This document shows positions 7,719 to 14,395 of a stretch of DNA of 22,855 nucleotides, one piece after another. The stretch covers positions 1-22,855 of the IMG/VR virus record IMGVR_UViG_3300036715_000251; one strand, given 5' to 3'. The stretch is from a virus. The notes below the pieces were generated by a model that did not search any database, had not been told where the DNA came from, and saw nothing but the letters and a program-made list of their open reading frames with translations. The translations under genes were made by a program, and so were the position numbers. Within the stretch, counting starts at the first letter, position 1; the number at the start of each line of letters is the position of its first letter.

Positions 7719-8699
7719 ATGATCCAAAAGAAGAAAAAATCGCTGCTTGAACCTCGTGTTTATTACAAGCCGTTTGAGTACGAACAGGCGTACAAGTTCT
7801 ATGAAATGTCAGAGAAGATGCATTGGCTGCCGGACGAGGTACCAATGCAACAAGACGTTCTCGATTGGAAGCACAAACTGACGAAAGAAGAAAAGAACTT
7901 CCTCACTCAAATCTTCCGTCTGTTCACGCAATCTGACATTGATGTTGCCGGCGCTTATAGCACGAAGTACTTGCCGCTATTTCCAAAGCCTGAGATCAGA
8001 ATGATGTTGCTGTCATTCGCCGCTCGTGAAGCTGTTCACATCCAAGCATATTCTCATTTGATTGATACTCTTGGCATGCCTGAAACGACGTACAAGGCGT
8101 TTATGGACTACGAGGCAATGCGGGAGAAACACGACTTCATCGAAAATTTCCTTGACACGACCGATCACACTAAGATCGTCCAACAGATTGCGTGTTTCTC
8201 TGCTTTCACTGAGGGGATGCAGTTGTTTAGCTCTTTTATCATGCTGCTGAACTTCACTCGGTTCAACAAGATGAATGGGATGGGCCAAATCATTGCTTGG
8301 TCGATCAAAGATGAATCGACGCACGTTGACGGAATGACGTGGTTGTTCAAAGAGTTTCTCCGCGAGAACAAAGAGATTTGGACTGACCAGTTGAAATCTC
8401 AAGTTTACACAATTGCAGAGAAGATGGTCGAGCTTGAAGACAAGTTCATCGATCTCGCATTTGAGCTCGGCGGGATCGAGGGACTGACCGTCGACGAAGT
8501 TAAGAAGTACATTCGGTACATTGCCGACCGTCGTTTGATTGGCCTTGGGATGAAAGGGATCTTCAAGGTTAAGAGCAACCCGCTTCCGTGGGTTGAGGAG
8601 ATTATTACCGCACCAGAGCACACAAACTTCTTTGAACAACGTGCAACTGCATATTCGAAGGGCTCTTTGACTGGCGATTGGAGTAATGTGTGGAAATGA
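7719..8699 (+). CDS. nrdB: Ribonucleotide reductase class Ia, small (beta) subunit NrdB
   Basis: 326 aa from the ATG at 7719, which has AAAAGGA 5-6 nt upstream; an in-frame GTG at 7653 overlaps the end of nrdA and is less likely. The di-iron and radical residues are all present by alignment to the E. coli motif order: D73, E104, H107 (REAVH), radical Tyr Y111, E165 (FTEGMQLF), E199 and H202 (DESTH). It generates the tyrosyl radical passed to NrdA. The gene is separated from nrdA by 55 bp, with no recognisable promoter. The stop overlaps the next ATG (ATGA at 8696-8699), suggesting coupled translation. Confidence 0.95.
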   Translation: MIQKKKKSLLEPRVYYKPFEYEQAYKFYEMSEKMHWLPDEVPMQQDVLDWKHKLTKEEKNFLTQIFRLFTQSDIDVAGAYSTKYLPLFPKPEIRMMLLSFAAREAVHIQAYSHLIDTLGMPETTYKAFMDYEAMREKHDFIENFLDTTDHTKIVQQIACFSAFTEGMQLFSSFIMLLNFTRFNKMNGMGQIIAWSIKDESTHVDGMTWLFKEFLRENKEIWTDQLKSQVYTIAEKMVELEDKFIDLAFELGGIEGLTVDEVKKYIRYIADRRLIGLGMKGIFKVKSNPLPWVEEIITAPEHTNFFEQRATAYSKGSLTGDWSNVWK

Positions 8700-8941
8700 C
8701 TAAATACGTTGAACATATTGTCGATCTCGCAAAAGATGTTGATTCGCAATGTGCAATCGACTGGGCAATGCTGAACATCGACGAAGACGCTGCGTACCGG
8801 TTGATTGCTTCGAAAGTCGTTGAGTACATGCTACCTAAATGCGACGATCCGATTTTGTTTCGCGACATCATGCTTGCCACGGTAGTTCAACTCGTGGTTG
8901 AAAATTTCACACTAAACATAAAACTGCACGGGAGATCATAG
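8696..8941 (+). CDS. Small conserved T4-like phage protein, unknown function (81 aa)
   Basis: The ATG at 8696 overlaps the nrdB stop (ATGA). The product has IDWAMLNIDEDAAYRLIAS (about residues 21-39) and MLATVVQLVVENFTLNIKL near the C-terminus, a pattern I recall from small unannotated proteins of T4-like marine phages. It is acidic and predicted helical, without membrane segment or catalytic motif. Its stop TAG overlaps the GTG of the next gene by one base, so it belongs to a tight run from nrdB to 10522. Confidence 0.78.
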   Translation: MTKYVEHIVDLAKDVDSQCAIDWAMLNIDEDAAYRLIASKVVEYMLPKCDDPILFRDIMLATVVQLVVENFTLNIKLHGRS

Positions 8942-9096
8942 TGGTTGTAAAGCAATTCCAATGCGAGCACTGCGGTGCAGAAGGCAAGATCACGTTGAGA
9001 GGAAACGACTTTCAATTTGAAGATATTGTCTGCTGCCCAGTTTGCTCAAGCGATATCTACGAAGAAGAGGACGATGTTGATGACGAAGGTCGCTAA
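8941..9096 (+). CDS. Small zinc-ribbon protein, 51 aa, GTG start
   Basis: A GTG-start gene (TAGTG overlap with the previous stop) with GGGAGAT about 5 nt upstream. The product has two Cys pairs, CEHCG near the N-terminus and CCPVC after a beta-rich segment, forming a four-Cys zinc ribbon, followed by an acidic tail (EEEDDVDDEGR). Such ribbons bind zinc for structure and often contact nucleic acid or RNA polymerase; the specific partner is unknown. Its TAA overlaps the next ATG by one base. Overlaps on both sides and the ordered Cys pairs make it a real gene despite its size. Confidence 0.75.
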   Translation: MVVKQFQCEHCGAEGKITLRGNDFQFEDIVCCPVCSSDIYEEEDDVDDEGR

Positions 9097-9503
9097 TGAC
9101 GTGGTTGTACAACGGACAGCCTGTCGAGCAAATTGATCCGAAGTATCAGGCTTTCGTATATCTTATAACTAATCTGCAGACAGGCCGATTGTATATCGGC
9201 CTGAAGCAAACTACTTTTGCTAGAATTAAGCGAGTCAAAGGGAAGAAGAAAACAGTTCGCGTTGAATCTGACTGGCGAACTTACTGGTCGTCGTCCGAAG
9301 AGTTGAAGGCCGACGTTGCAACGCTTGGCGAACACAACTTCAAACGCGAGATCCTGTACTTTTGCAAGCTGAAATCGCATGCAAACTACTTGGAAGCTCG
9401 CGAGCAAATGGATCGTCGTGTTCTTGAGAATCCAGACAAGTACTACAACGGGATCATCAACTGCAGAGTGTCAAAGAATCACATAAAGAATCTAGAAGTA
9501 TGA
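9096..9503 (+). CDS. GIY-YIG-like nuclease-fold protein
   Basis: 135 aa. The N-terminal segment FVYLITNLQTGRLYIGLKQ (residues 20-38) has the two short motifs of the GIY-YIG nuclease fold, here as VYLI and YIG. Further on are ESDWRTYWSSSEELK and FKREILYFC, as in phage proteins usually annotated as putative GIY-YIG or Seg-like endonucleases. There is no DNA-binding extension as in long homing enzymes, so it may be a stand-alone nuclease or a non-homing protein. The ATG at 9096 overlaps the previous stop, and its own stop overlaps the next ATG (ATGA at 9500-9503). Nuclease activity is inferred from the motifs only. Confidence 0.7.
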   Translation: MTWLYNGQPVEQIDPKYQAFVYLITNLQTGRLYIGLKQTTFARIKRVKGKKKTVRVESDWRTYWSSSEELKADVATLGEHNFKREILYFCKLKSHANYLEAREQMDRRVLENPDKYYNGIINCRVSKNHIKNLEV

Positions 9504-10522
9504 TCTACATCATGTTGGTGCTAGCGCTGGCACTATCTGCAGTTGCGGCTTTTTACTCAATTGCTGGACTTGTTGCGATCTTCGCTGCAAGTCCTGTCGC
9601 TATTGCAATACTAGGATCGATTCTCGAGGGTTCGAAGCTCGTTATTGCGTCGTGGCTGTACAGAAACTGGAATCGATCTCCCGCGTTGATCAAACACTAT
9701 TTCATTATCGCGGTTGCTGTTCTGATGTTGCTGACGTCAATGGGGATTTTTGGCTATCTGTCAAAGGCACATTTGGAACACGGTGCGCCGACAGCAGAGA
9801 TTGCAGCGAAAGTCGCGGCAATTGACGACAAGATTGCAATCGAGAAGGGAAACATCGACGCAGCTCGCCGCGCGATCGACCAACTCGATAGGCAAGTCGA
9901 TCAAACGATCAGTAGAACAACCGATGCTGCCGGTACCGATCGGTCAGTTGCGATTCGTCGAAGTCAATCTCACGAGCGCGCCGCACTTGCAAAACAGATC
10001 GACAATGCACAAGCAGCAATTGGTGAACTAAACGAACAGCGAGCACCGCTCGCGAGCGAGCTTCGCAAAACTGAAGTTGAAGTTGGGCCGATCAAATACA
10101 TTGCAGCGTTAGTTTATGGCGATTCCGCAGCAACTGATACAACAATCCTCGAGAAAGCAGTTCGCTCGGTAATGGTGTTGATTGTTGCTGTGTTCGATCC
10201 ACTAGCCGTGATCATGCTGATTGCAGTGAATTGGTCACTAACTAACCGCGTCGTCCAACAATCGACCACTGATAATCGTAGCGGTGCTGATGTAGTTGCA
10301 CAAATCGATCAACAACAGTTGACTGCAGTGCAAACTGATGTTACAGTTGATCAATTGCAGCAAAGCGATACTGCTGGTGTAGTTGCACAAATCGATCAAC
10401 AGCAGTTGACCGCAAATCAAACTGCAGTTACAGTCAGCAAACGACTGCAGCAGCAAAGCAACGTTGTCGTTCCAAACCCAACTATTCGCCCGTACAATGT
10501 AACTTGGAGATTGCGGCCATAA
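9500..10522 (+). CDS. Membrane protein with coiled-coil domain (340 aa), function unknown
   Basis: Three hydrophobic segments lie near the N-terminus (about residues 4-30, 33-53 and 66-87), then a long charged alpha-helical region (about 98-190), and a further membrane segment around 222-247 with VFDPLAVIMLIAVNW. A Gln-rich C-terminal tail holds two copies of a 29-residue repeat built on VVAQIDQQQLTA. I recall the general design, including GPIKYIAALVYG before the last helix, from unannotated membrane proteins of T4-like cyanophages and SAR11 phages. A role in altering the host envelope is possible but unproven. Translation is coupled to the previous gene. Confidence 0.82.
   Translation: MIYIMLVLALALSAVAAFYSIAGLVAIFAASPVAIAILGSILEGSKLVIASWLYRNWNRSPALIKHYFIIAVAVLMLLTSMGIFGYLSKAHLEHGAPTAEIAAKVAAIDDKIAIEKGNIDAARRAIDQLDRQVDQTISRTTDAAGTDRSVAIRRSQSHERAALAKQIDNAQAAIGELNEQRAPLASELRKTEVEVGPIKYIAALVYGDSAATDTTILEKAVRSVMVLIVAVFDPLAVIMLIAVNWSLTNRVVQQSTTDNRSGADVVAQIDQQQLTAVQTDVTVDQLQQSDTAGVVAQIDQQQLTANQTAVTVSKRLQQQSNVVVPNPTIRPYNVTWRLRP
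10292..10414 (+). repeat. Two direct copies of a 36-bp unit, 87 bp apart
   Basis: Copies at 10292-10327 and 10379-10414 begin GTAGTTGCACAAATCGATCA and differ by two bases. They encode VVAQIDQQQLTA twice in the C-terminal tail of the membrane/coiled-coil protein, with a period of 29 codons. This looks like an in-frame tandem duplication. Confidence 0.8.
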
Positions 10523-10527
10523 CGCTG

Positions 10528-10556
10528 TTGACTTTATATCGTCGACTGTGTATAGT
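10528..10556 (+). promoter_or_regulatory. Sigma70-type promoter with very short leader
   Basis: TTGACT at 10528-10533, a 17-bp spacer, and TATAGT at 10551-10556. The likely ATG of the next gene is at 10564, only 7 nt after the -10 box, so the transcript would be leaderless or nearly so. Confidence 0.7.
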
Positions 10557-10563
10557 TGGCACC

Positions 10564-10785
10564 ATGAGAACAAAATTTGACTTCTATTTGAAATGGTTAG
10601 CGACCGCGATCACATTGATCTTCGCGGTTATGACGTCCCTGCAAATCACCCCTTACAATGTCTGGGTAGCTAACATCTCATCGTTGATGTGGCTGATATG
10701 GTCATACCGTGTTCGTGAATGGAGCCTCGTTGTTGTCAATGCAGGTCTTCTCGTTGTATACTTCGTCGGTTTGTTTGTTAAATGA
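10564..10785 (+). CDS. Small membrane protein, about 73 aa
   Basis: The ATG at 10564 lies just after a promoter; an in-frame ATG at 10504 is inside the previous gene and upstream of the promoter. The product is mostly hydrophobic, with about three membrane segments (WLATAITLIFAVMTSL, VWVANISSLMWLIWSY, WSLVVVNAGLLVVYFVGLF). The N-terminus is short and basic. The pattern of aligned Asn and Trp residues is reminiscent of small SWEET- or PnuC-like transport folds, but I would not assign transport. There is no Shine-Dalgarno sequence, in keeping with leaderless translation. Its stop overlaps the following ORF (ATGA at 10782-10785). Confidence 0.7.
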   Translation: MRTKFDFYLKWLATAITLIFAVMTSLQITPYNVWVANISSLMWLIWSYRVREWSLVVVNAGLLVVYFVGLFVK

Positions 10786-10808
10786 TGCAATTTGAAAGTG
10801 AGGTTATA

Positions 10809-11111
10809 ATGGTAGTACGCGAACTTGGTAATCTTTCTGATAGTGAATTTGAGCAATTCAAGACATGGGTAAAGGGCCTTTTGCATGATGACAAAATCGA
10901 CAATCTGCGCATTACTTTCACCAAAGCTGATGGGTCAGAGCGCGAAATGCGGTGTACGCTTGTCGAATCCGCAATCCCACCAGACAAGGTCGCTAAACGG
11001 ACAGGTCGCACGATTACTGCAGCCGTTCAACGAGTGTTTGACGTCGATAAACAGCAATGGCGAAGTTTCAAATGGGATGCCGTCAAGCGAGTACAATATG
11101 ACAAAAACTGA
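10809..11111 (+). CDS. WYL_2 / DUF2693-like small protein
   Basis: 100 aa from the ATG at 10809, which has GTGAGG 6 nt upstream; an in-frame ATG at 10782 overlapping the previous stop would add nine residues. The core NLRITFTKADGSEREMRCTL (about residues 30-49) is the signature of the small Sm-like SH3-barrel family named WYL_2 (DUF2693), common in phages and of unknown function. The C-terminal part (VQRVFDVDKQQWRSFKWDAVKRVQ) continues the beta barrel. WYL folds can bind ligands or nucleic acid. Two hairpins follow the stop codon, suggesting a transcript end. Confidence 0.82.
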   Translation: MVVRELGNLSDSEFEQFKTWVKGLLHDDKIDNLRITFTKADGSEREMRCTLVESAIPPDKVAKRTGRTITAAVQRVFDVDKQQWRSFKWDAVKRVQYDKN

Positions 11112-11155
11112 TTACGGTGTGTAATCAACAAACGAGTTCCGCCGGTATTGGCGGA
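11109..11155 (+). terminator. Two consecutive hairpins after the WYL_2-like gene
   Basis: First hairpin: TGATTAC/GTAATCA (11109-11115 with 11121-11127) starts at the stop codon itself. Second: TCCGCC/GGCGGA (11138-11143 with 11150-11155). No T-run follows, so these may attenuate transcription or protect the mRNA end and need not be a classic terminator. Confidence 0.45.
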
Positions 11156-11180
11156 TCATTAACTTAGCATGGAGTGATAT

Positions 11181-11447
11181 ATGACTATTAGCAATCCCGC
11201 AGACCGTAAGAAGATTCGTGATGCATTGCAAGAAGCGTCGAACAGTATGACACGGATTAGTGCCGAACGCGATCTAATCAAGGAGATCGCGAAAGAATTG
11301 GCCGACCAATACCAGTTGCCAAAGAAGACCGTTAACAAGATGATTCGCGTCTATCACAAGCAGAACTTCTCCGAAGAGGTTGCTGCTCAAGATGAGTTTG
11401 AGACGCTGTATGAGGAGGTCGTAAACCTGCAAAGCACGCAGCAATAA
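11181..11447 (+). CDS. dsbA: Double-stranded DNA-binding protein, T4 DsbA-like
   Basis: 88 aa, against 89 in T4. The segment KKTVNKMIRVYHKQNFSEEVA followed by EFETLYEEV (about residues 48-80) closely resembles what I recall of T4 DsbA. In T4 this protein binds double-stranded DNA near late promoters and affects late transcription. The N-terminal half is helical and charged. The ATG at 11181 has GGAGTG 7 nt upstream. It sits between a hairpin pair and a strong promoter, so it forms a short transcription unit. The assignment rests on motif similarity and length. Confidence 0.78.
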   Translation: MTISNPADRKKIRDALQEASNSMTRISAERDLIKEIAKELADQYQLPKKTVNKMIRVYHKQNFSEEVAAQDEFETLYEEVVNLQSTQQ

Positions 11448-11453
11448 CTGGTG

Positions 11454-11482
11454 TTGACATTATTTCGTTGCCGTTGTATAAT
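11454..11482 (+). promoter_or_regulatory. Consensus sigma70-type promoter
   Basis: TTGACA at 11454-11459, a 17-bp spacer and TATAAT at 11477-11482: a perfect match to the bacterial housekeeping consensus. It lies 23 bp before the ATG at 11506 and probably drives that gene, RNase H and the following gene early. A small inverted repeat AATTGA/TCAATT lies over the start-site region. Confidence 0.88.
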
Positions 11483-11505
11483 TGACATATCAATTGGAGA
11501 ACATT

Positions 11506-12642
11506 ATGGCTACAACTGGACAACCTCGCGTCCGTCGCAAGCAAACGATTGAACAGTCGATGTCGATTATTCGCGGCAACGAACCGACGACAACGAAACA
11601 AAACTTCAAGTGCGATTTGATTCGCGCTCTGAATTGGTACAATGCGAATTGGGATGAATCTGCTTATCGTAAAGCTGCGGAACACTATGTTGTCAAGCAT
11701 ATGAAAATCCGCGATGCGGCATATGCTTTGTCTAAAGCTAGCAATCTCGAGATTCGCCCGATCGCAGTTATCGGTCGTTTGATCGAGCGTGAGCAGTATG
11801 TCGATCTCGATTACGTTGAACGTGTGTTCAAACAGATTGAAGATATCAAAACGAAGTACATCAAGACAAACGTCCGTGCAACTGTAGCTGATACAACTGC
11901 TAGCACTGGTGTTAGCACTGGTATGTCGATTCAAGATCGGATTACTGAGTCTGCTCGGCAGTTAGCTAGTGAGGTTGATTATGCAATCGACCAATACACA
12001 GCTGATGGGACGGAGTTCTCGATGAAGAACTTTCTGCTCGCTAATCAAGTGTCTGCAGTCGTTGCTAAAAAGATTGGCTCGTTTTATGAGCCGTTGGTTA
12101 AACAGCTCGATCAAGCAATCACAGGTAAGTGTGATCAATTGAAAGAGGGGTATAGCCAGTACACAAGACGTGGTCTTAAGCAATTTGCCGATTTTGTTCG
12201 GCAGATCGTTGTTGATTGCAATCAACACGCAGTTTCAACGAAAGCTGCACGTAAACCTCGTGCACGCAAGGCAAAGCCCGCCAGCGTTATCGTCAAGAAG
12301 CTCAGCTACATGAAGGAGTATCCGGAGCTCAATTTGAAATCGATCTCTGCGGAGAAGATCATTGGGGCAACCGAGCTGTGGGTTTATAACACTGCAACAC
12401 GTAAACTGATCGTTTACTATGGTGCTGACAACGGTTACCTTGGCGTCAGTGGAACGTCGATTACGAACTATGACGTTGAGAAGTCTAGTGTCAAGACGAT
12501 TCGCAATCCCGAGCAGTTCTTTAAAGCGCTGTCGTCAACTGGTAAGCGTGCAATCAACAATGCTTGGAAGTCGATTAGAGCAAAGACGTCGAAGCCTCGT
12601 TCGCGTATCAATGGCGACATGATTCTGTTGGCCGCAAATTAA
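11506..12642 (+). CDS. Conserved T4-like phage protein of unknown function (378 aa)
   Basis: The ATG at 11506 has TTGGAGAAC upstream; an in-frame TTG at 11482 lies in the -10 box and is excluded. I recall proteins with this layout from T4-like cyanophages and SAR11 phages: an N-terminal RRKQTIEQSMSIIRGNEPTT segment, a helical centre with DGTEFSMKNFLLANQVSA, a basic linker ARKPRARKAKPAS (about 248-260), and a C-terminal domain with ATELWVYNTATRKLIVYY. No catalytic motif is evident. The Lys/Arg linkers suggest DNA or RNA contact. Its position directly before RNase H and under a strong early promoter suggests a replication-related role, which is inference. Confidence 0.85.
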   Translation: MATTGQPRVRRKQTIEQSMSIIRGNEPTTTKQNFKCDLIRALNWYNANWDESAYRKAAEHYVVKHMKIRDAAYALSKASNLEIRPIAVIGRLIEREQYVDLDYVERVFKQIEDIKTKYIKTNVRATVADTTASTGVSTGMSIQDRITESARQLASEVDYAIDQYTADGTEFSMKNFLLANQVSAVVAKKIGSFYEPLVKQLDQAITGKCDQLKEGYSQYTRRGLKQFADFVRQIVVDCNQHAVSTKAARKPRARKAKPASVIVKKLSYMKEYPELNLKSISAEKIIGATELWVYNTATRKLIVYYGADNGYLGVSGTSITNYDVEKSSVKTIRNPEQFFKALSSTGKRAINNAWKSIRAKTSKPRSRINGDMILLAAN

Positions 12643-12660
12643 CTGACAAGGAGAGCTAAA

Positions 12661-13557
12661 ATTATCATCCTAGACTACAGCCAAGTTGCGCTGTCAACAA
12701 TCTTCCAGTTCCAAGCGGATTTGAGCAAGAGCAACACTGATCGCGCCGCGGCAGTTAACATTATTCGCCACGCTATCCTAACCGGCGTCAAGTACTACAA
12801 CAAGAAGTTTGCATCACAGTATGGAGAACTCGTACTTGCATGTGATGGCCGTTCATATTGGCGAAAAGACGTGTTCCCGTATTACAAAGCTGGACGCAAG
12901 GCAGTTCGCGACAAATCCGAGCTCGATTGGAAACTGATCTTTGACACGATCAGTGAGATTCGTGACGACATTGCCGAGCACTTTCCATATCGAGTTATCC
13001 ACAACGATCGTGCCGAGGCCGATGATATTGTTGCTACTCTATGCAAGTGGACGCAAACTAATGGATACATTGATCATGGGATGTTTGAGCAGAAGCAGAA
13101 AGTTCTGATTGTGTCGTCTGATGGCGACTTCAAACAACTGCACAAATACGATAACGTCGAGCAGTACAGTCCAATTCAAAAGAAGTTTGTCAAGTGCGAT
13201 GACCCAGTTAGATATCTTGCTGAGCACATTGCAAAAGCTGGTGATGATGGGATTCCGAACGTTCTCAGTGCAGATGATGTATTCGTTACACCAACGGCGC
13301 GACAATCGAAGATGACTGCCGCAAAGCTCGCACGTTTCGTTGAGCTTGGTCGTGATGCGTGCGAAAATGATCAACAGCGCCGGAATTGGGATCGTAACAA
13401 TCAACTGATCAACTTTGACGCTATCCCGCAAGAGATCTCGCAACAGATCATTGATAGATATGTAAATAGCAAGCCAAAAGGCGACAAGATGTCTATATAC
13501 AACTATCTGATCAAACATCAGTGTCGTTTGCTTTTGGACGAGATTGAGCAATTCTGA
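12661..13557 (+). CDS. rnh: RNase H (T4 Rnh-like 5' nuclease), apparently starting at AUU
   Basis: 298 aa, against 305 in T4. This FEN-family 5'-3' nuclease removes RNA primers and flaps from lagging strands. Metal-binding acids are all visible: D5 (IILDYSQVALST), D62 (CDGRSYWRKD), D121/D122 (AEADDIV), D154 and D156 (SSDGDF), and D195/D196 (AGDDGIPNV). No ATG, GTG or TTG occurs in frame before the essential N-terminal IILDYSQ. The first such start, TTG 12721, would delete D5. The best start is ATT at 12661, placed 7 nt after AAGGAG (12648-12653). AUU starts are rare and are known in some bacterial genes under initiation control, for example infC. A sequencing error from ATG is the alternative. 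Confidence 0.9.
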   Translation: MIILDYSQVALSTIFQFQADLSKSNTDRAAAVNIIRHAILTGVKYYNKKFASQYGELVLACDGRSYWRKDVFPYYKAGRKAVRDKSELDWKLIFDTISEIRDDIAEHFPYRVIHNDRAEADDIVATLCKWTQTNGYIDHGMFEQKQKVLIVSSDGDFKQLHKYDNVEQYSPIQKKFVKCDDPVRYLAEHIAKAGDDGIPNVLSADDVFVTPTARQSKMTAAKLARFVELGRDACENDQQRRNWDRNNQLINFDAIPQEISQQIIDRYVNSKPKGDKMSIYNYLIKHQCRLLLDEIEQF

Positions 13558-13582
13558 CACAACTACAAACAAGGAGTTTTTG

Positions 13583-14143
13583 GTGGCAAAGTATATTACC
13601 GAAGTGTTGAAGGAAATCAATGATGATCCATCGTTGTTCCAATCGACATACAAGAAAGTTGGCAATGGCGGGCCGTTAGCGGTCTTGTTTAAGCACGCGT
13701 TTACACGCGAAGGGAAGTTTCTCCTTCCGGAAGGCGAACCTCCATTCAAGAAGGACAGTGCTCCGCTTGGGATGAGTCCCTCTCGGTTTATTCAGGAGAT
13801 TCGAAAGTTCTATTTGTTCTGTCGCCGTGATCTCACTGCAGCAAAACGAGAGATGCTGTTCATTCAAATGTGTGAGTCGATCCATCCGGACGAAGCGAAG
13901 ATCTTGATTGCTGTAAAAGACCAGACGCTGACCAAGCTGTATCCAAACATCACGCGTAAAGTTGTTGCTGATGCGGGATTCATTGATCCGCAGCCAGATG
14001 ACAATGTCGTCAGTGCTCCGAGCAATGTTGAGGTACCAGAGGTAAAAAAGCCTGCGAGGCCGCGGGGCAGGCCTCGCAAGACGCCAAGTCCCCAATTGAC
14101 GCAGCAAATGATCGACAACACGTCATTTGGGCACACAAGTTAA
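13583..14143 (+). CDS. DUF6433-like conserved phage protein with AT-hook tail
   Basis: 186 aa from GTG 13583, which has AAGGAG (13571-13576) 6 nt upstream; a frame start at 13544 overlaps rnh and has no site. The body, YITEVLKEINDDPSLF, then GKFLLPEGEPPFK, and AVKDQTLTKLYPNIT, is a conserved T4-like family I recall as DUF6433, of unknown function. A C-terminal linker holds KKPARPRGRPRKTPSP, a good AT-hook (PRGRPRK) for minor-groove binding. The DNA coding this tail is markedly GC-rich and contains an 8-bp inverted repeat. Location after RNase H suggests a DNA-linked function, not proven. Confidence 0.82.
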   Translation: MAKYITEVLKEINDDPSLFQSTYKKVGNGGPLAVLFKHAFTREGKFLLPEGEPPFKKDSAPLGMSPSRFIQEIRKFYLFCRRDLTAAKREMLFIQMCESIHPDEAKILIAVKDQTLTKLYPNITRKVVADAGFIDPQPDDNVVSAPSNVEVPEVKKPARPRGRPRKTPSPQLTQQMIDNTSFGHTS

Positions 14144-14168
14144 TCAACAAGATTTCCAAACTTTGGCG

Positions 14169-14197
14169 TTGACTTGATGTCTGAGATCGCGTATAGT
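14169..14197 (+). promoter_or_regulatory. Sigma70-type promoter overlapping an inverted repeat
   Basis: TTGACT at 14169-14174, a 17-bp spacer, and TATAGT at 14192-14197. The -10 box lies inside GTATAGTGTTTT (14191-14202), whose exact reverse complement AAAACACTATAC begins directly after the ATG of the driven gene (14231-14242). Only transcripts from further upstream would contain both arms. Confidence 0.8.
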
Positions 14198-14227
14198 GTT
14201 TTATACTTGTTACAGGAGAATGCAACA

Positions 14228-14395
14228 ATGAAAACACTATACTCAGTGAACTTCTACAAGAAAGTGGACGGTTCCGGTTGGATGTTTCAGTCGTTCAAGA
14301 CGACAGATAATGCTGTTCGAATGCATCTCCGAGAACTAATTCGTCAAAAGCAACGTGGAACTGTCCGTTCGATTGAAGCAAACAAGTTGAAATGA
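14228..14395 (+). CDS. Small basic protein of unknown function, 55 aa
   Basis: The ATG at 14228 has ACAGGAGAA 9-10 nt upstream; the frame could be extended to 14174 but that lies within the promoter. The product starts MKTLYSVNFYKKVDGSGWMFQSF and ends in a basic helix. It looks like a compact beta-hairpin plus helix fold. No family recognised. Its own promoter and an inverted repeat around its start suggest special timing. The stop overlaps the start of dCMP deaminase (ATGA at 14392-14395). Confidence 0.72.
   Translation: MKTLYSVNFYKKVDGSGWMFQSFKTTDNAVRMHLRELIRQKQRGTVRSIEANKLK

Noticed and set aside
8013-8639. 208-aa open frame on the - strand
   Set aside because: It lies entirely inside nrdB, whose catalytic residues are all present on the + strand; it is a shadow.
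9096-9503. Calling the GIY-YIG-like gene a mobile homing endonuclease
   Set aside because: It has no DNA-binding extension, is translation-coupled to both neighbours, and interrupts no gene, so mobility is not supported.
13039-13749. 236-aa open frame on the - strand
   Set aside because: It is antisense to rnh and the DUF6433-like gene, which have clear conserved motifs on the + strand. No ribosome site or recognisable product was seen.
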